DNA of 64,000 bases from Streptomyces sp. H27-C3 (GCF_030063415.1 NZ_JASITA010000011.1:1-64000), one strand, 5' to 3'. Shown: positions 33,759 through 42,519, counted from the stretch's first letter. Numbers and translations are program-made. The notes: generated from the letters alone by a model not told the origin.

Positions 33759-35132
33759 TCAGTGGGGCAGCCGTCCTCCGCCGGGCAGACCCAGCATTTC
33801 GCGCAGCGCGGGAGCGACGTCGTACAGCGAAAGATCGCCGGCGGGACCCGGGGCGAGGCCCGGATGGCTGAGCATGAAGATCCCGGTGTCCGCGTGGTTG
33901 GCGTGGTCGGGCCCGGTATCGTTCTCGGTGGTGTAGAGGCCCTGCTCCATGCCGAGGGTGGCCAGCGCGCGCCAGCGCAGGTTGCCGACGTAGACCAGCA
34001 GGTCGGGGGCGATCCCGTTGACCTCCGGGTAGAGCTCGTCCGGGCGCAGCGCCCGGGTGCCCATCGGCTGCCCGGTGTCGTCGTCCATCCGCTCCAGGGC
34101 CCCGGCGATCCTGTCGAGGGTGCTCTCGTACTCCTTGGCCGGCACGATGCCCTGGGGTTCGCGACCCTCCACGTTGAGGAAGACGCGGCCGTAATAGCCG
34201 CCCTCCGCCCAGGCCGTGGTCCGTTTCCAGTCGACCTCGGCCTTGGCCATCGGGGTGGGTCCTGCGGGTTCCTTCGCGAGGACGAGAAGACCCTCCTGGC
34301 GCAGCCACTCGTTGATGAACAGCCCGCCGACCATGGGCTGGGCACCGTGGTCGGAGACGACCATGACCGAGGTGTCCTCGGGAAGGCACCCCAGGAACTC
34401 CCCGATGTGCCGGTCCAGCGACCGGTAGTAGTCCCGGAAGAGGTTCTCGTACGGGTTGCCGGACTCGTAGCGCGGATGGTCGGGATCGCAGTACTTCCAG
34501 AAGCCGTGGTGGAGCCGGTCGGGACCCATGTCGACGAACGAGAAGAAGTCCCAGTCCTGGCTGGTGGCCAGGTGCCGGGCCACCTGGAAACGCTGCTCGC
34601 TCATGTCGAAGATCTGCTGGGAGACCCGCTCCAGTTCGGGCGAGCGGAAGTTCTCCACGTCGAGCGTGTACCCCCCGGTCACCTTCTCCAGCTCGTCGCG
34701 GAGTCCGGGCGGGGAGGTGTACTGCGCGCGGGTGGACGGGGCCAGGAAGCAGGAGACCATCGCACCGCGGATCGGCGTGGTCGGATAGGTGCCCGGCACG
34801 CCGAGCACCACGCTGTCGCGGCCGGCGGCTGACATCTCGTCCCAGATCCGCGGTGCCTTGATGCTGTGCGAGGTGGCGAAGGCCATCGGTCCGTAGTCGT
34901 GGGCCGCGCGGTCGCGGAAGCCGTACACCCCCAGTTCGCCCGGGGTACGGCCGGACATCATGCACGACCAGGCGGGCATCGTGATGGGCGGGTCGACGCT
35001 GCGCATCGGACCCCACAACGAGCGCTGCCGCAACGCGCTGAGGACGGGCATGTCTGCGGCGAACCGGTCGAAGAGCAGTTGAGGGGTGGCCGAGTCCAGT
35101 CCGATCACGGCTACCCTCCCGGGGTGTGGCAT
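33759..35132 (-). CDS. AP-superfamily phosphodiesterase-like enzyme
   Basis: 457 residues, cytoplasmic. All ligands of the two-metal site are visible: VIGLDSATPQLL (Asp), ITMPAWSCMMSGRTPGELGVYGF (Ser nucleophile region), MGPDRLHHGFW (D-x-x-x-H), VVSDHGAQPM (Asp-His) and DTGIFMLSHPGL (last His). Close relatives in databases are often annotated as nucleotide pyrophosphatase or sulfatase-like. It is a paralogue of 20044, 35612 and 7516. With 35612 it flanks the aminodehydroquinate dehydratase gene in one minus-strand unit. Phospho- or sulfo-transfer onto a sugar-derived hydroxyl, or hydrolysis of nucleotide by-products, are possible roles; neither is shown. Confidence 0.78.
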   Translation of the reverse strand: MPHPGRVAVIGLDSATPQLLFDRFAADMPVLSALRQRSLWGPMRSVDPPITMPAWSCMMSGRTPGELGVYGFRDRAAHDYGPMAFATSHSIKAPRIWDEMSAAGRDSVVLGVPGTYPTTPIRGAMVSCFLAPSTRAQYTSPPGLRDELEKVTGGYTLDVENFRSPELERVSQQIFDMSEQRFQVARHLATSQDWDFFSFVDMGPDRLHHGFWKYCDPDHPRYESGNPYENLFRDYYRSLDRHIGEFLGCLPEDTSVMVVSDHGAQPMVGGLFINEWLRQEGLLVLAKEPAGPTPMAKAEVDWKRTTAWAEGGYYGRVFLNVEGREPQGIVPAKEYESTLDRIAGALERMDDDTGQPMGTRALRPDELYPEVNGIAPDLLVYVGNLRWRALATLGMEQGLYTTENDTGPDHANHADTGIFMLSHPGLAPGPAGDLSLYDVAPALREMLGLPGGGRLPH

Positions 35133-35177
35133 CTAGTTCTCCCTCTGTCCGTCGGGCTGTCGTATGGGGCCGGGCGG

Positions 35178-35615
35178 TCAGGAGGCGGTCACGAGCCGAG
35201 TGAGCGCATGGCCGGCCAGCCGGTAGCCGAGTGCGCCCATCCCCATGACCACGCCCGCCGCGAGCGGTGCCGTGACGGACGTATGGCGGAAATCCTCGCG
35301 TGCCCAGACATTGGAGAGGTGCACCTCGATCCAGGGCGGGGCGAAGTCGGCCAGCGCATCCCTCAGTCCCCAGCCGGCGATCATCAAGGCACCGGGGTTG
35401 ACGATCGCGCCCACCGATTCGCTGTGCTCCTGCAGCAACTCGATCAGTTCGCCTTCGCCGTTGCGCTGCTCGGACACCACCTTCCACCCCCGGGCTGCGA
35501 CCTCCCCGGCCACCATGTCCTCGATCTCGGCCAGGGTGGTGGTGCCGTAGATCTCCGGCTGCCGGGTGCCGAGCGTTCCGAGGTTCGGTCCGTTGAGCAA
35601 CAGCACATGGCTCAT
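35178..35615 (-). CDS. Type II 3-dehydroquinate dehydratase, RifJ/MmcF-like
   Basis: 145 residues, usual for this dodecameric enzyme. LLLNGPNLGTLGTRQPEIYG carries catalytic Arg18 and Tyr23, and EVHLSNVWAREDFRHTS has the catalytic His and the R-E-x-x-R-H substrate loop. The segment NPGALMIAGWGLRDAL differs from the usual N-P-x-A-Y-T-H-T-S of shikimate-pathway enzymes, in line with an aminodehydroquinate substrate (RifJ type). It forms aminodehydroshikimate for AHBA. The start overlaps the stop of the AP-superfamily gene at 35612 (ATGA). Confidence 0.9.
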   Translation of the reverse strand: MSHVLLLNGPNLGTLGTRQPEIYGTTTLAEIEDMVAGEVAARGWKVVSEQRNGEGELIELLQEHSESVGAIVNPGALMIAGWGLRDALADFAPPWIEVHLSNVWAREDFRHTSVTAPLAAGVVMGMGALGYRLAGHALTRLVTAS

Positions 35616-36997
35616 TCCCGCCCCTCCTTCCCCACCCCGAGGACGACCGACCCGTCCAGCCCCAGCGGCCGGACGCCGATCGAGGCCAGCACGGTCGGGG
35701 CCACGTCCACCATCTCCATGGGGGTCTGCCGGCCGGCGCCGCCGCAGGAGGGGGGCGCCGGGGCGCCGCGCCGGTAGAAGACGGCGTTGTCGCGGGTGTG
35801 GGTGCCGGTCAGCATGTCGTCGGCCCGCACGACCCCGGTGCCGCCCCAGGCGCCGCGCAACTGCACCCCCTCGGCCGGCAGCACCAGCAGATCGGCCGCG
35901 TGCTGGAGCAGCGGCCCCTGGTACAGCTCGTCGGCGCGGAGAACCTGCGAGACCAGCAGCGGCCCGTCCACGTCAGTACCTGCCCGGGTCCCGTCGGAGC
36001 GCAGCCGCAAAAGTTCGTCGGTGATTTCCCCGGACACGTCCTCCGCCTCGGCGTCGGTGAGCCCCCCGCCGGTGAACCGGCTCTTGCGGTGCAGATAGAT
36101 GCGGGCGGGATCGAGGGCGAAGGCGGTGCTGCGCGAGTCGAGGCCGGTGAGTTTCTCCGTGGTGTCGAGGCCGGCCAGATGGCCCGCCTGCCGCAGCCAG
36201 GCGTTGACATAGAACTGCCGGTCGGCGGGGCCGAACCCGTGGTCGCTGACCATGAACAGTTCGTCGTCCGGGCGGCACAGGGCCACGAGCCTGCCGACAC
36301 AGTCGTCAACCAGTCGGTAGAAGTCCCGCACGGCCGTGTGCAACGGATCGCCGGGGTCGACCACGGACCGCCACAGGAAGTGGTGCACCCGGTCGGTCTC
36401 GGTGAAGACCGCCACGCCCAACTCCCAGGGCTCGTGAATCAGGAGATGTTCCACGGCGTCGGTGCGGGCGCGCAGGGCCCGCACCGCGCGGGCGAGGAAG
36501 CCCTGCGGGTCGGCCACCACATCGCCCACCTCGACGTCGAGTTCGTAACCGAAGCGGCGCAGTTGGGGCAGGAGCCGGCCCGGGGTGACCGCGCGCTCGA
36601 GGCTGGGGGCCACGAACCCGGAGACCAGGACACTGTCCATGGCGACGGCAGGGTACGTGCCCGGCACGTTGACGCACACCGTCCGCCGGCCCGCGGCCGC
36701 GGCCAGCGCCCAGAGAGCGGGCTCGCGCAGGTGCAGCAGGTTGGGGAACTGAACGCGGTAGCCCTCGCCGGGGAGCAGGTCGGTGAAGCCGAAGATCCCG
36801 TGGCGTGCCGGATTGGTGCCGGTGAGAAAGGTGGCCCAGGAGGTGGAGCTGATCTCCGGTACGGGAGCCCGCAGTTCTCCGCAGGTGCCCTCGGCCAGCA
36901 GGCCGGCGACATGGGGGAGCACCCCCTCAGCGGCGAGTTGGGTGAGCAGCGTGCGGGGCATTCCGTCGAGCCCGATGACCAGGGCGCGCTCTGCCAT
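35612..36997 (-). CDS. AP-superfamily phosphodiesterase-like enzyme
   Basis: 461 residues with a complete active site: LVIGLDGMPRTLL (Asp), ISSTSWATFLTGTNPARHGIFGF (Thr/Ser nucleophile), ETDRVHHFLW (D-x-x-x-H), MVSDHGFGPADRQFYVN (Asp-His) and LTGTHTRDNAVFYRRG (last His). Residues 200-300 follow the bacterial nucleotide pyrophosphatase/phosphodiesterase pattern. It is translationally coupled to the dehydroquinate dehydratase gene, so its substrate may be an early intermediate such as a sugar nucleotide or phosphate, but this is only context. No signal peptide or membrane segment is present. Confidence 0.8.
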   Translation of the reverse strand: MAERALVIGLDGMPRTLLTQLAAEGVLPHVAGLLAEGTCGELRAPVPEISSTSWATFLTGTNPARHGIFGFTDLLPGEGYRVQFPNLLHLREPALWALAAAAGRRTVCVNVPGTYPAVAMDSVLVSGFVAPSLERAVTPGRLLPQLRRFGYELDVEVGDVVADPQGFLARAVRALRARTDAVEHLLIHEPWELGVAVFTETDRVHHFLWRSVVDPGDPLHTAVRDFYRLVDDCVGRLVALCRPDDELFMVSDHGFGPADRQFYVNAWLRQAGHLAGLDTTEKLTGLDSRSTAFALDPARIYLHRKSRFTGGGLTDAEAEDVSGEITDELLRLRSDGTRAGTDVDGPLLVSQVLRADELYQGPLLQHAADLLVLPAEGVQLRGAWGGTGVVRADDMLTGTHTRDNAVFYRRGAPAPPSCGGAGRQTPMEMVDVAPTVLASIGVRPLGLDGSVVLGVGKEGRE

Positions 36998-37057
36998 GTG
37001 TGCCGTCTCCTCTCGTCAGGCGATGGGGGTGTCGACAGGGGCGGTGCGCTGGATGAC

Positions 37058-37281
37058 TTAGTCGGCGAGGAGGTCGAGGTCATCGATCAGCTTCATCGAC
37101 AGGTCCTCGTCGGCGATCTCCACGCCGAACTCGCTCTCCACCCAGATGAGGAACTCGATAGTGTTGATGGATTCCAGCCCCAGCGCCTCCACCAGCCCCC
37201 GTCGGGCACCTCGGACGGTGCCACGGACAGCTCGAGGGAGTCCACCAACACCTTGCGCAGCCGAGCCTTGATCCCATCCAC
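37058..37281 (-). pseudogene. Frameshifted second copy of the ACP gene
   Basis: From a GTG at 37281 (AAAGGAC upstream) the frame reads VDGIKARLRKVLVDSLELSV...VPD and then shifts. Past 37200, frame +1 continues GLVEALGLESINTIEF...LIDDLDLLAD and stops. Compared base by base with the ACP at 19727, only scattered changes are seen plus one lost base: GACCGGGGGC there is GACGGGGGC here (near 37200). The phosphopantetheine Ser is kept in the shifted part, but a full protein cannot be made without frameshifting. The last 18 residues of the good copy are also absent because of an early stop. A sequencing error in a G run is the main alternative. Confidence 0.8.
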
Positions 37282-37916
37282 GGTGCAACGTCCTTTCACG
37301 GGACAGGCGAACCGGAAGGGCGACGGAATGTCTGGGGACGGTGCCGCCCGGGACGGGCCACCGGCCACGGCGGGGACCCCGGACTGTCCGGAAGACCGCC
37401 GAGAAGGCGAGGAAAGCCGTTGAGTACTTGACACATGGCAGGAACCGAACATCCTCCTGTCCCCAACGCCACATCACAGTAGGCGATATGAGGCAGCCTC
37501 AGGCATACGCTTCTGGCCAATTCCCCGCAGGACGGGCCTAGGGGCGAAGTCGAGTCCACCGGCGTCTCCACCGCTATTTCCAGCACGGTGTCCCACGTCT
37601 GGCGGCGGCGGGAATTCGTCGGTACCGTGCGTGCCCTCAGTACGCACTCGGCGGCGCGGTGTTGACGCGCTTCGCGGGAGCTTGCTAAATCTGGACCCCA
37701 AACGCGCCGAACGGCAACCCCCGTCTCCGTTCTCCCCACAGGACCGCGCGTACCAGCCCGGCCTGCCGGGGCTCCTCGTCGACGACCATGCCCCGCCGAT
37801 CCACGGCAGACGGCGTCACCGCGAGCACACCGTGTCTCCGATCGGACCGAGCGATCGTCCCCAGCGCCACTTCCGTACGGCCGCCCCCCTCCCGCCAACG
37901 ACCGAGAGGAACGACC
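37282..37916. other. Divergent intergenic region, 635 bases
   Basis: Lies between the frameshifted ACP copy and the AHBA synthase gene. No frame in it has convincing coding character. A candidate promoter for AHBA synthase is noted at 37662-37691. The rest shows no repeat or operator that I can support. Confidence 0.6.
37662..37691 (+). promoter_or_regulatory. Candidate promoter upstream of AHBA synthase
   Basis: TTGACG (37662-37667) and TAAATC (37686-37691) are separated by 18 bases, a fair match to Streptomyces vegetative promoters. The 5' leader would be about 220 bases. Confidence 0.35.
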
Positions 37917-39083
37917 ATGTCATCCAGCCAGGCCCAGCAGGTTCTGACGTTCCCCGTGTGGCCACAGCACGGACCCGAGGAGCGTGCGGGCCTGCTGCGC
38001 GCGCTGGACCAGGAAGGCTGGTGGCGCAACGGGGGAAGCGAAGTGGACTCCTTCGAGAGGGAGTTCGCCGCTCTGCACGGGGCACCTCGGGCCATCGCGA
38101 CCACCAATGGCACCCACGCCCTGGAACTGGCCCTTTCGGTGATGGGAGTGGGTCCGGGCGACGAGGTCATCGTTCCCGCCTTCACCTTCATCTCCTGTTC
38201 GCTCGCCGTGCAGCGGGCAGGTGCCGTACCGGTGCCCGCCGACGTGTACCCGGACACCTACTGCCTCGACGTCGACGCGGCGGCACGCGCGGTCACCCCG
38301 CGCACCAAGGCCGTCATGCCGGTGCACATGGCCGGGCAGTTCGCCGACATGGACGCGCTGGCGGAGCTGAGTTCCGCCACCGGCGTGCCGGTCCTGCAGG
38401 ACGCGGCGCACGCGCACGCGGCACGGTGGCGCGGCCGGCGGGTCGGTGAGTTCGGCTCGATCGCGTCCTTCAGTTTCCAGAACGGCAAGCTGATGACGGC
38501 GGGCGAGGGCGGTGCCCTGCTGCTGCCGGACGAGGAGACCTACCAGGCGGCGTACCTGCGGCACGGATGCGGCCGGCCGCCGGGCGACCGACTCTACGAG
38601 CACCGCACCCAGGGATCCAACTACCGGATGAACGAGTTCTCGGCCGCGGTGCTGCGGGCTCAGCTGTCCCGCCTGGAGGGACAAATCGCCGTGCGCGAGG
38701 AGCGGTCGCGCCACCTCATGGCGGCCCTGGCACGCATCCCCGGCGTGGTCCCGCAGGGCCGGGACGACCGCGGCGACGTCAAATCGCACTACATGGCCAT
38801 GGTCCGGCTGCCCGGTGTGACCGCGGAGCGCCGCCTGGCGCTGGTGGACGCGCTGCTGGCCCAGGGGATCCCGGCGTTCGTCGCGTTTCCCCCGGTCTAC
38901 CGCACCCGTGGTTTCTGGGAAGGCCCCGCCTCCGGCGGCGTCGACGACATCGCCAAGCGCTGCCCCGTGGCCGAGGAGATCGGCAACGACTGCCTGTGGC
39001 TGCACCACCGGGTCCTGCTGGCCGACACTCCGGTCCTGGACCGGCTCGCCGAGGTGTTCGCCTCGGCCGTCGCCGCCGGCTGA
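37917..39083 (+). CDS. mitA: 3-amino-5-hydroxybenzoate (AHBA) synthase, RifK/MitA-like
   Basis: 388 residues, the exact length usual for AHBA synthases, PLP-dependent DegT/DnrJ/EryC1 fold. ATTNGTHALELAL binds the PLP phosphate, VLQDAAHAHAARW carries the pyridine-nitrogen Asp, and SFQNGKLMTAGEGGAL has the PLP lysine (Lys191). The enzyme aromatises aminodehydroshikimate to AHBA and, with the RifL homologue, also transaminates UDP-3-keto-glucose. Start at 37917 with GAGAGGA upstream. In the S. lavendulae cluster mitA is, as I recall, next to mitB; here it is about 15 kb away and followed by the RifM-like phosphatase. Confidence 0.92.
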   Translation: MSSSQAQQVLTFPVWPQHGPEERAGLLRALDQEGWWRNGGSEVDSFEREFAALHGAPRAIATTNGTHALELALSVMGVGPGDEVIVPAFTFISCSLAVQRAGAVPVPADVYPDTYCLDVDAAARAVTPRTKAVMPVHMAGQFADMDALAELSSATGVPVLQDAAHAHAARWRGRRVGEFGSIASFSFQNGKLMTAGEGGALLLPDEETYQAAYLRHGCGRPPGDRLYEHRTQGSNYRMNEFSAAVLRAQLSRLEGQIAVREERSRHLMAALARIPGVVPQGRDDRGDVKSHYMAMVRLPGVTAERRLALVDALLAQGIPAFVAFPPVYRTRGFWEGPASGGVDDIAKRCPVAEEIGNDCLWLHHRVLLADTPVLDRLAEVFASAVAAG

Positions 39084-39167
39084 GCCGCGACGGGGCCCTC
39101 GCGGGTCCACCTCACCTCACCTCAACCCGGGCACACGCAGTCGGCTCCAGTAAGGAAACGTGAGCAC

Positions 39168-39824
39168 ATGACGGCGCATCATGAGTACCGCACGGTGGTC
39201 TTCGATCTGGACGGCGTGCTCATCGACAGCTTCCAGGTGATGCGCCAGGCGTTCGCCCTCGCCTACCACGAAGTCGTGGGCCCCGGCGAGCCGCCGTTCG
39301 ACGAGTACCGCACCCACCAGGGACGCTATCTCCCGGACATCATGCGCCTCATGGGTCTTCCTCTCGCGATGGAGGGGCCCTTCGTGGAGGCGAGCCAGCG
39401 GCTGATCCGCGAGGTGAAGGTGTATCCGGACGTTCCGCTGCTGCTGAAGCGGCTGCGCGAGTCGGGTGTCCGTACGGCCATCGCCACCGGCAAGTCCGGG
39501 GAGCGGGCGCGCGGGGTGCTCGATGTAGTGGGGTTGCTGCCGCTGTTGGACGCCGTCGTCGGGAGCGACGAGGTACCCCGCCCGAAGCCCGCCCCCGACA
39601 TCGTGCTGGAGGGGCTGCGCCGAATCGGCGGCTCACCAGGAAGCGCCGTGATGGTGGGGGACGCGGTCATCGACCTCCAGGCCGGCCGGTCCGCGGGAAC
39701 GGCCACGGCGGCGGCCCTCTGGGGCGAGACCTCCGCCGGCCCCCTCCGCGACGAACAGCCCGACCACGTCCTGGAGGAGCCGGCGGATCTGCTCTCCGTC
39801 GTTCTGGACGAGGCCTCCCGGTGA
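39168..39824 (+). CDS. HAD-superfamily phosphatase, RifM-like
   Basis: 218 residues. VVFDLDGVLIDSF holds the nucleophile pair D-x-D (Asp13, Asp15), then ATGKSGERARGVLDVVGL (motif II/III region with Lys) and VMVGDAVIDLQAGRSAGTATAA (motif IV, Asp-x-x-x-Asp). Small cap after motif I, as in phosphoglycolate phosphatases. RifM homologues are required for AHBA formation, probably acting on a sugar phosphate or UDP-sugar step. It lies 84 bases after AHBA synthase and overlaps the next gene (GTGA). Confidence 0.85.
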   Translation: MTAHHEYRTVVFDLDGVLIDSFQVMRQAFALAYHEVVGPGEPPFDEYRTHQGRYLPDIMRLMGLPLAMEGPFVEASQRLIREVKVYPDVPLLLKRLRESGVRTAIATGKSGERARGVLDVVGLLPLLDAVVGSDEVPRPKPAPDIVLEGLRRIGGSPGSAVMVGDAVIDLQAGRSAGTATAAALWGETSAGPLRDEQPDHVLEEPADLLSVVLDEASR

Positions 39825-40834
39825 GCACCCCGGCGGCGGGACCCCGCCGGAGTGTCGTGGCGCCGCAGGGCGCCCGTCTCGAACTGGCCGGTCTCAGCGG
39901 CGACGAGGCGTGGCGGACGGTCGTCGAGACCGCCGAGCTGGCGCGTGCTTCCGGGTTCGACACCCTGTGGCTGGAGGACCGAACGGACACCCTGCCACGT
40001 CGCGAACTCCAGCCGGTGATCGAAGGGTGGACCGCTCTCGCCGCCCTCGCGGCGACCGTTCCCAACATCGGGCTGGGCCTGCTGAGCGCGGTGCCGCCGC
40101 ACCGCAACGCCGTCGTCATCGCCAAACAGGCGGCGTGCGCCGACATCGTGTCCGGTGGCCGGCTCGTCCTCGGTCTGCCCACCGCCGACCACCTCTCCGA
40201 ACACGTCGCGGCGGGGAGCACACCGCTGGGCGCCGATACCGCGTCGGCTCTCGGCGAGACGGTAGAGGCGCTGCGGACCCTCTGGTCCGGCGTCCGCACC
40301 GACCTCGACGGTGACGTGGTGACGCTGGCCGGAGCGCACGCGGTACCCGCTCCCGCCCAGTCCCGGCTGCCCCTGGTCGTACGGGCGGACGCGGCGCACC
40401 CGGATGCCGCCGCCCTGCTGCCGGAGGCCGCCGTACGCGAGTGCTCATCCGTGCAGTGGCAGGGCGAGCCGACAGAAGTGGCCCGCGCCGCAAGGGACTT
40501 CGGCCGACGCCGGGAGGCACTGCAGCTGGACCCCGCAGGCGTGCGGCACGCCCTGGTCGCGGAGTGCCGTGTCTTCGACGACCGGCTCGGCCGGGACCGC
40601 TGGCTGGCGACCCCGCATGTGGTGGTGTTCTGGAGCCACCACCCCGACCTGCTGGCCCGGCGCAATCTGTACGGGACCGTGGACCAACTCGTCGAGCGGG
40701 CGGGGCAGTACACCGCCTGCGGCGTGGAGGAGCTTGTCCTATGGTTCCGCGACTATCCCTCGACCGAGAGCATGCGCCGGTTCGCCGACGAGATAGCGCC
40801 CCGGGTGCCCACCGCACAGACCGCGGGGGTGTGA
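39821..40834 (+). CDS. Luciferase-like oxidoreductase (third in cluster)
   Basis: 337 residues, GTG start inside the phosphatase stop. LARASGFDTLWLEDRTD, LAATVPNIGLGLLSAVPPHRNAVVIAKQAACADIVSGGRLVLGL and GVEELVLWFRDYPS follow the bacterial-luciferase barrel. The N-terminal strand is degenerate (SVVAPQGARLEL). F420- or FMN-dependent. No clear catalytic residue can be named, since family members use different ones. Coupling to the AHBA phosphatase gene suggests co-regulation only. Possibly one of the H4MPT-reductase-like proteins described for mitomycin clusters. Confidence 0.8.
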   Translation: MSTPAAGPRRSVVAPQGARLELAGLSGDEAWRTVVETAELARASGFDTLWLEDRTDTLPRRELQPVIEGWTALAALAATVPNIGLGLLSAVPPHRNAVVIAKQAACADIVSGGRLVLGLPTADHLSEHVAAGSTPLGADTASALGETVEALRTLWSGVRTDLDGDVVTLAGAHAVPAPAQSRLPLVVRADAAHPDAAALLPEAAVRECSSVQWQGEPTEVARAARDFGRRREALQLDPAGVRHALVAECRVFDDRLGRDRWLATPHVVVFWSHHPDLLARRNLYGTVDQLVERAGQYTACGVEELVLWFRDYPSTESMRRFADEIAPRVPTAQTAGV

Positions 40835-40837
40835 GCG

Positions 40838-42454
40838 ATGACGATCCGCACCGGCCCCGCCACCACCGCCTTCCTCTCGGACAGCTGGCTGGCCACGACC
40901 GCGGGGCGGCTGCCCGCCCCCGATCCGCTGCCGCGCAGCACGGTCGCGTTCCGGCTGACCCTCACCGACCCGCCGTCCGGCATCACCGCCGCGACGGACG
41001 TCCTCGTCGGTCTGGAGGGCGGACGGCTGGGAATGACGCGGGCGGGCGGGGAGGCGCCCGGACTGCTGATCACCCTGCCGTACGCCGCGGCGTACGACCT
41101 TCTGCTCGGCCCCGCACGGGCCAGGGTGGAGGTCCTGGAACGCGGTGACGTGACGGTCGTCGGCAACTTCAGTCTGCTGTTCTTCGTCGACGCCGCGCTG
41201 GAACGCGACCGCGAGGGCCACGTCGCGGCCCTGCGCGACGGCACCGCCGTACCGCCAGGAGCGGTCCGCGCACCGGACGCGCGGGCCGGTCGGGACGGGG
41301 GGCGCGGCACCGCGGCGGCAGCGCCGCCTGCGGACACCGAGGCGGTCGCCCGGGCGGCGGAAGCCCTCCCACGGACGGTGCGCGAGCTGCGCCGCGAGGT
41401 GGGCGGCTCCACGCCCGGTGCGCAGTTCTACGTGTCCCTGGGCGGCAAGACCCTGGCCGACGCAGGCCTGGGCATGGCCCGCCCCGGGGTCGCCATGACC
41501 GCCGACTCCGCGCCCCTGTGGTACTGCTGCGCCAAACCGCTGCTCTCCGTGGCACTCGGCCGGCTGTGGGAACGGGGGGACTTCGATCCATATCTCCCGG
41601 TGGCCCACTACCTGCCCGAATTCGGGACCGGCGGCAAAGCGGCGATCACCTCGATGGAACTCCTCACGCACACCGCTCCGGTGCCCACCGGCGAGGACCC
41701 CCTGCACGGTGTGGTGGGGGCACCGGACGAGGTGCGGCTGCGCCGGGCGTTCGGCGCGGTGGTGGAACCGCGCCCGCCGGGCGCTCCGGCCGGCATCAAC
41801 TACAGCCAGTGGTGGGCATGGTTCGTGCTGGCCCAGCTCCTGCCCGTGCTCGACGGGCGGGACTACGCCGACTACGCCGAGGAGGAGATCCTGCGCCCGT
41901 GCAGGATGGACCGCACCCGGGTGTACCTCACGCCGGACGACTACGACGCGTACGGAGACCGGCTCCCGCTCATCCACGTGAGCAACCTGGGCGACACTCC
42001 CCAGCCCGGCTACTTCTGGTCGACACGCGGCGCCACCACCCGCTGCATCCCCGGGGTAAACACCCGGGGACCCCTCAGCAACCTGGGCCGCCTCCTGGAG
42101 ATGCTGCTCGCCGGGGGAGCGGCTCCCGGCGGACGCGTCCTGTCCCCAACGACCGTGGCGGCGCTGACTGGCCGTCACCGCACCGGACTGCGCGACCGGT
42201 ACGGGAACGCCGACTGGGGATTCGGTGTGCGCCTGGAATGCCGCTCGCTGGGACCGGAGTTCACCAGCTTTTCCCGTCATACCTCGCCGCGGGCGTTCGG
42301 CCACGACGGGCTCTGGACCGCCACCGCCTTCGCCGACCCGCAGACGCACCTCACCGTGGCCGTCCACCTGAACGGAAAGGTGGAGCACGAGCGGCACCGC
42401 GAGCGCATCTTCCGCATCACCGACGCCGTCCACCAGGATCTGGGACTCGTCTGA
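40838..42454 (+). CDS. SCP2-like / class C beta-lactamase-fold protein with Cys in place of Ser
   Basis: 538 residues. The N-terminal 125 residues resemble an SCP2 lipid-binding domain (GGRLGMTRAGGEAPGLLITL, LLLGPARARVEVLERGDVTVVGNF). After a Gly/Ala-rich linker comes a serine beta-lactamase/esterase domain (PF00144 type). The usual S-x-x-K at the active site is C-C-A-K (Cys230 to Lys233 in WYCCAKPLLSVAL), the Y-x-N motif is YSQ, and the last motif is FGHDG. The Ser-to-Cys change points to thiol chemistry such as acyl transfer from a thioester, or to loss of function. It is three bases from the luciferase-like gene. Role unknown; transacylation or release from ACP is a possibility. Confidence 0.7.
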   Translation: MTIRTGPATTAFLSDSWLATTAGRLPAPDPLPRSTVAFRLTLTDPPSGITAATDVLVGLEGGRLGMTRAGGEAPGLLITLPYAAAYDLLLGPARARVEVLERGDVTVVGNFSLLFFVDAALERDREGHVAALRDGTAVPPGAVRAPDARAGRDGGRGTAAAAPPADTEAVARAAEALPRTVRELRREVGGSTPGAQFYVSLGGKTLADAGLGMARPGVAMTADSAPLWYCCAKPLLSVALGRLWERGDFDPYLPVAHYLPEFGTGGKAAITSMELLTHTAPVPTGEDPLHGVVGAPDEVRLRRAFGAVVEPRPPGAPAGINYSQWWAWFVLAQLLPVLDGRDYADYAEEEILRPCRMDRTRVYLTPDDYDAYGDRLPLIHVSNLGDTPQPGYFWSTRGATTRCIPGVNTRGPLSNLGRLLEMLLAGGAAPGGRVLSPTTVAALTGRHRTGLRDRYGNADWGFGVRLECRSLGPEFTSFSRHTSPRAFGHDGLWTATAFADPQTHLTVAVHLNGKVEHERHRERIFRITDAVHQDLGLV

Positions 42455-42519
42455 TCCGCACCCTCCGCTGCCCCGCCCAGCACCGGGCGCCGGTGGATCC
42501 CTTACGAGAAAGGCGCCCG

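Noticed and set aside
33277..33936. Frame spanning the ROK kinase end and the terminator
   Set aside because: It reads through a perfect 18-bp terminator hairpin and is out of phase with the kinase.
37296..37898. Possible gene in the divergent region before AHBA synthase
   Set aside because: No ribosome binding site, no motif and irregular composition; treated as non-coding.
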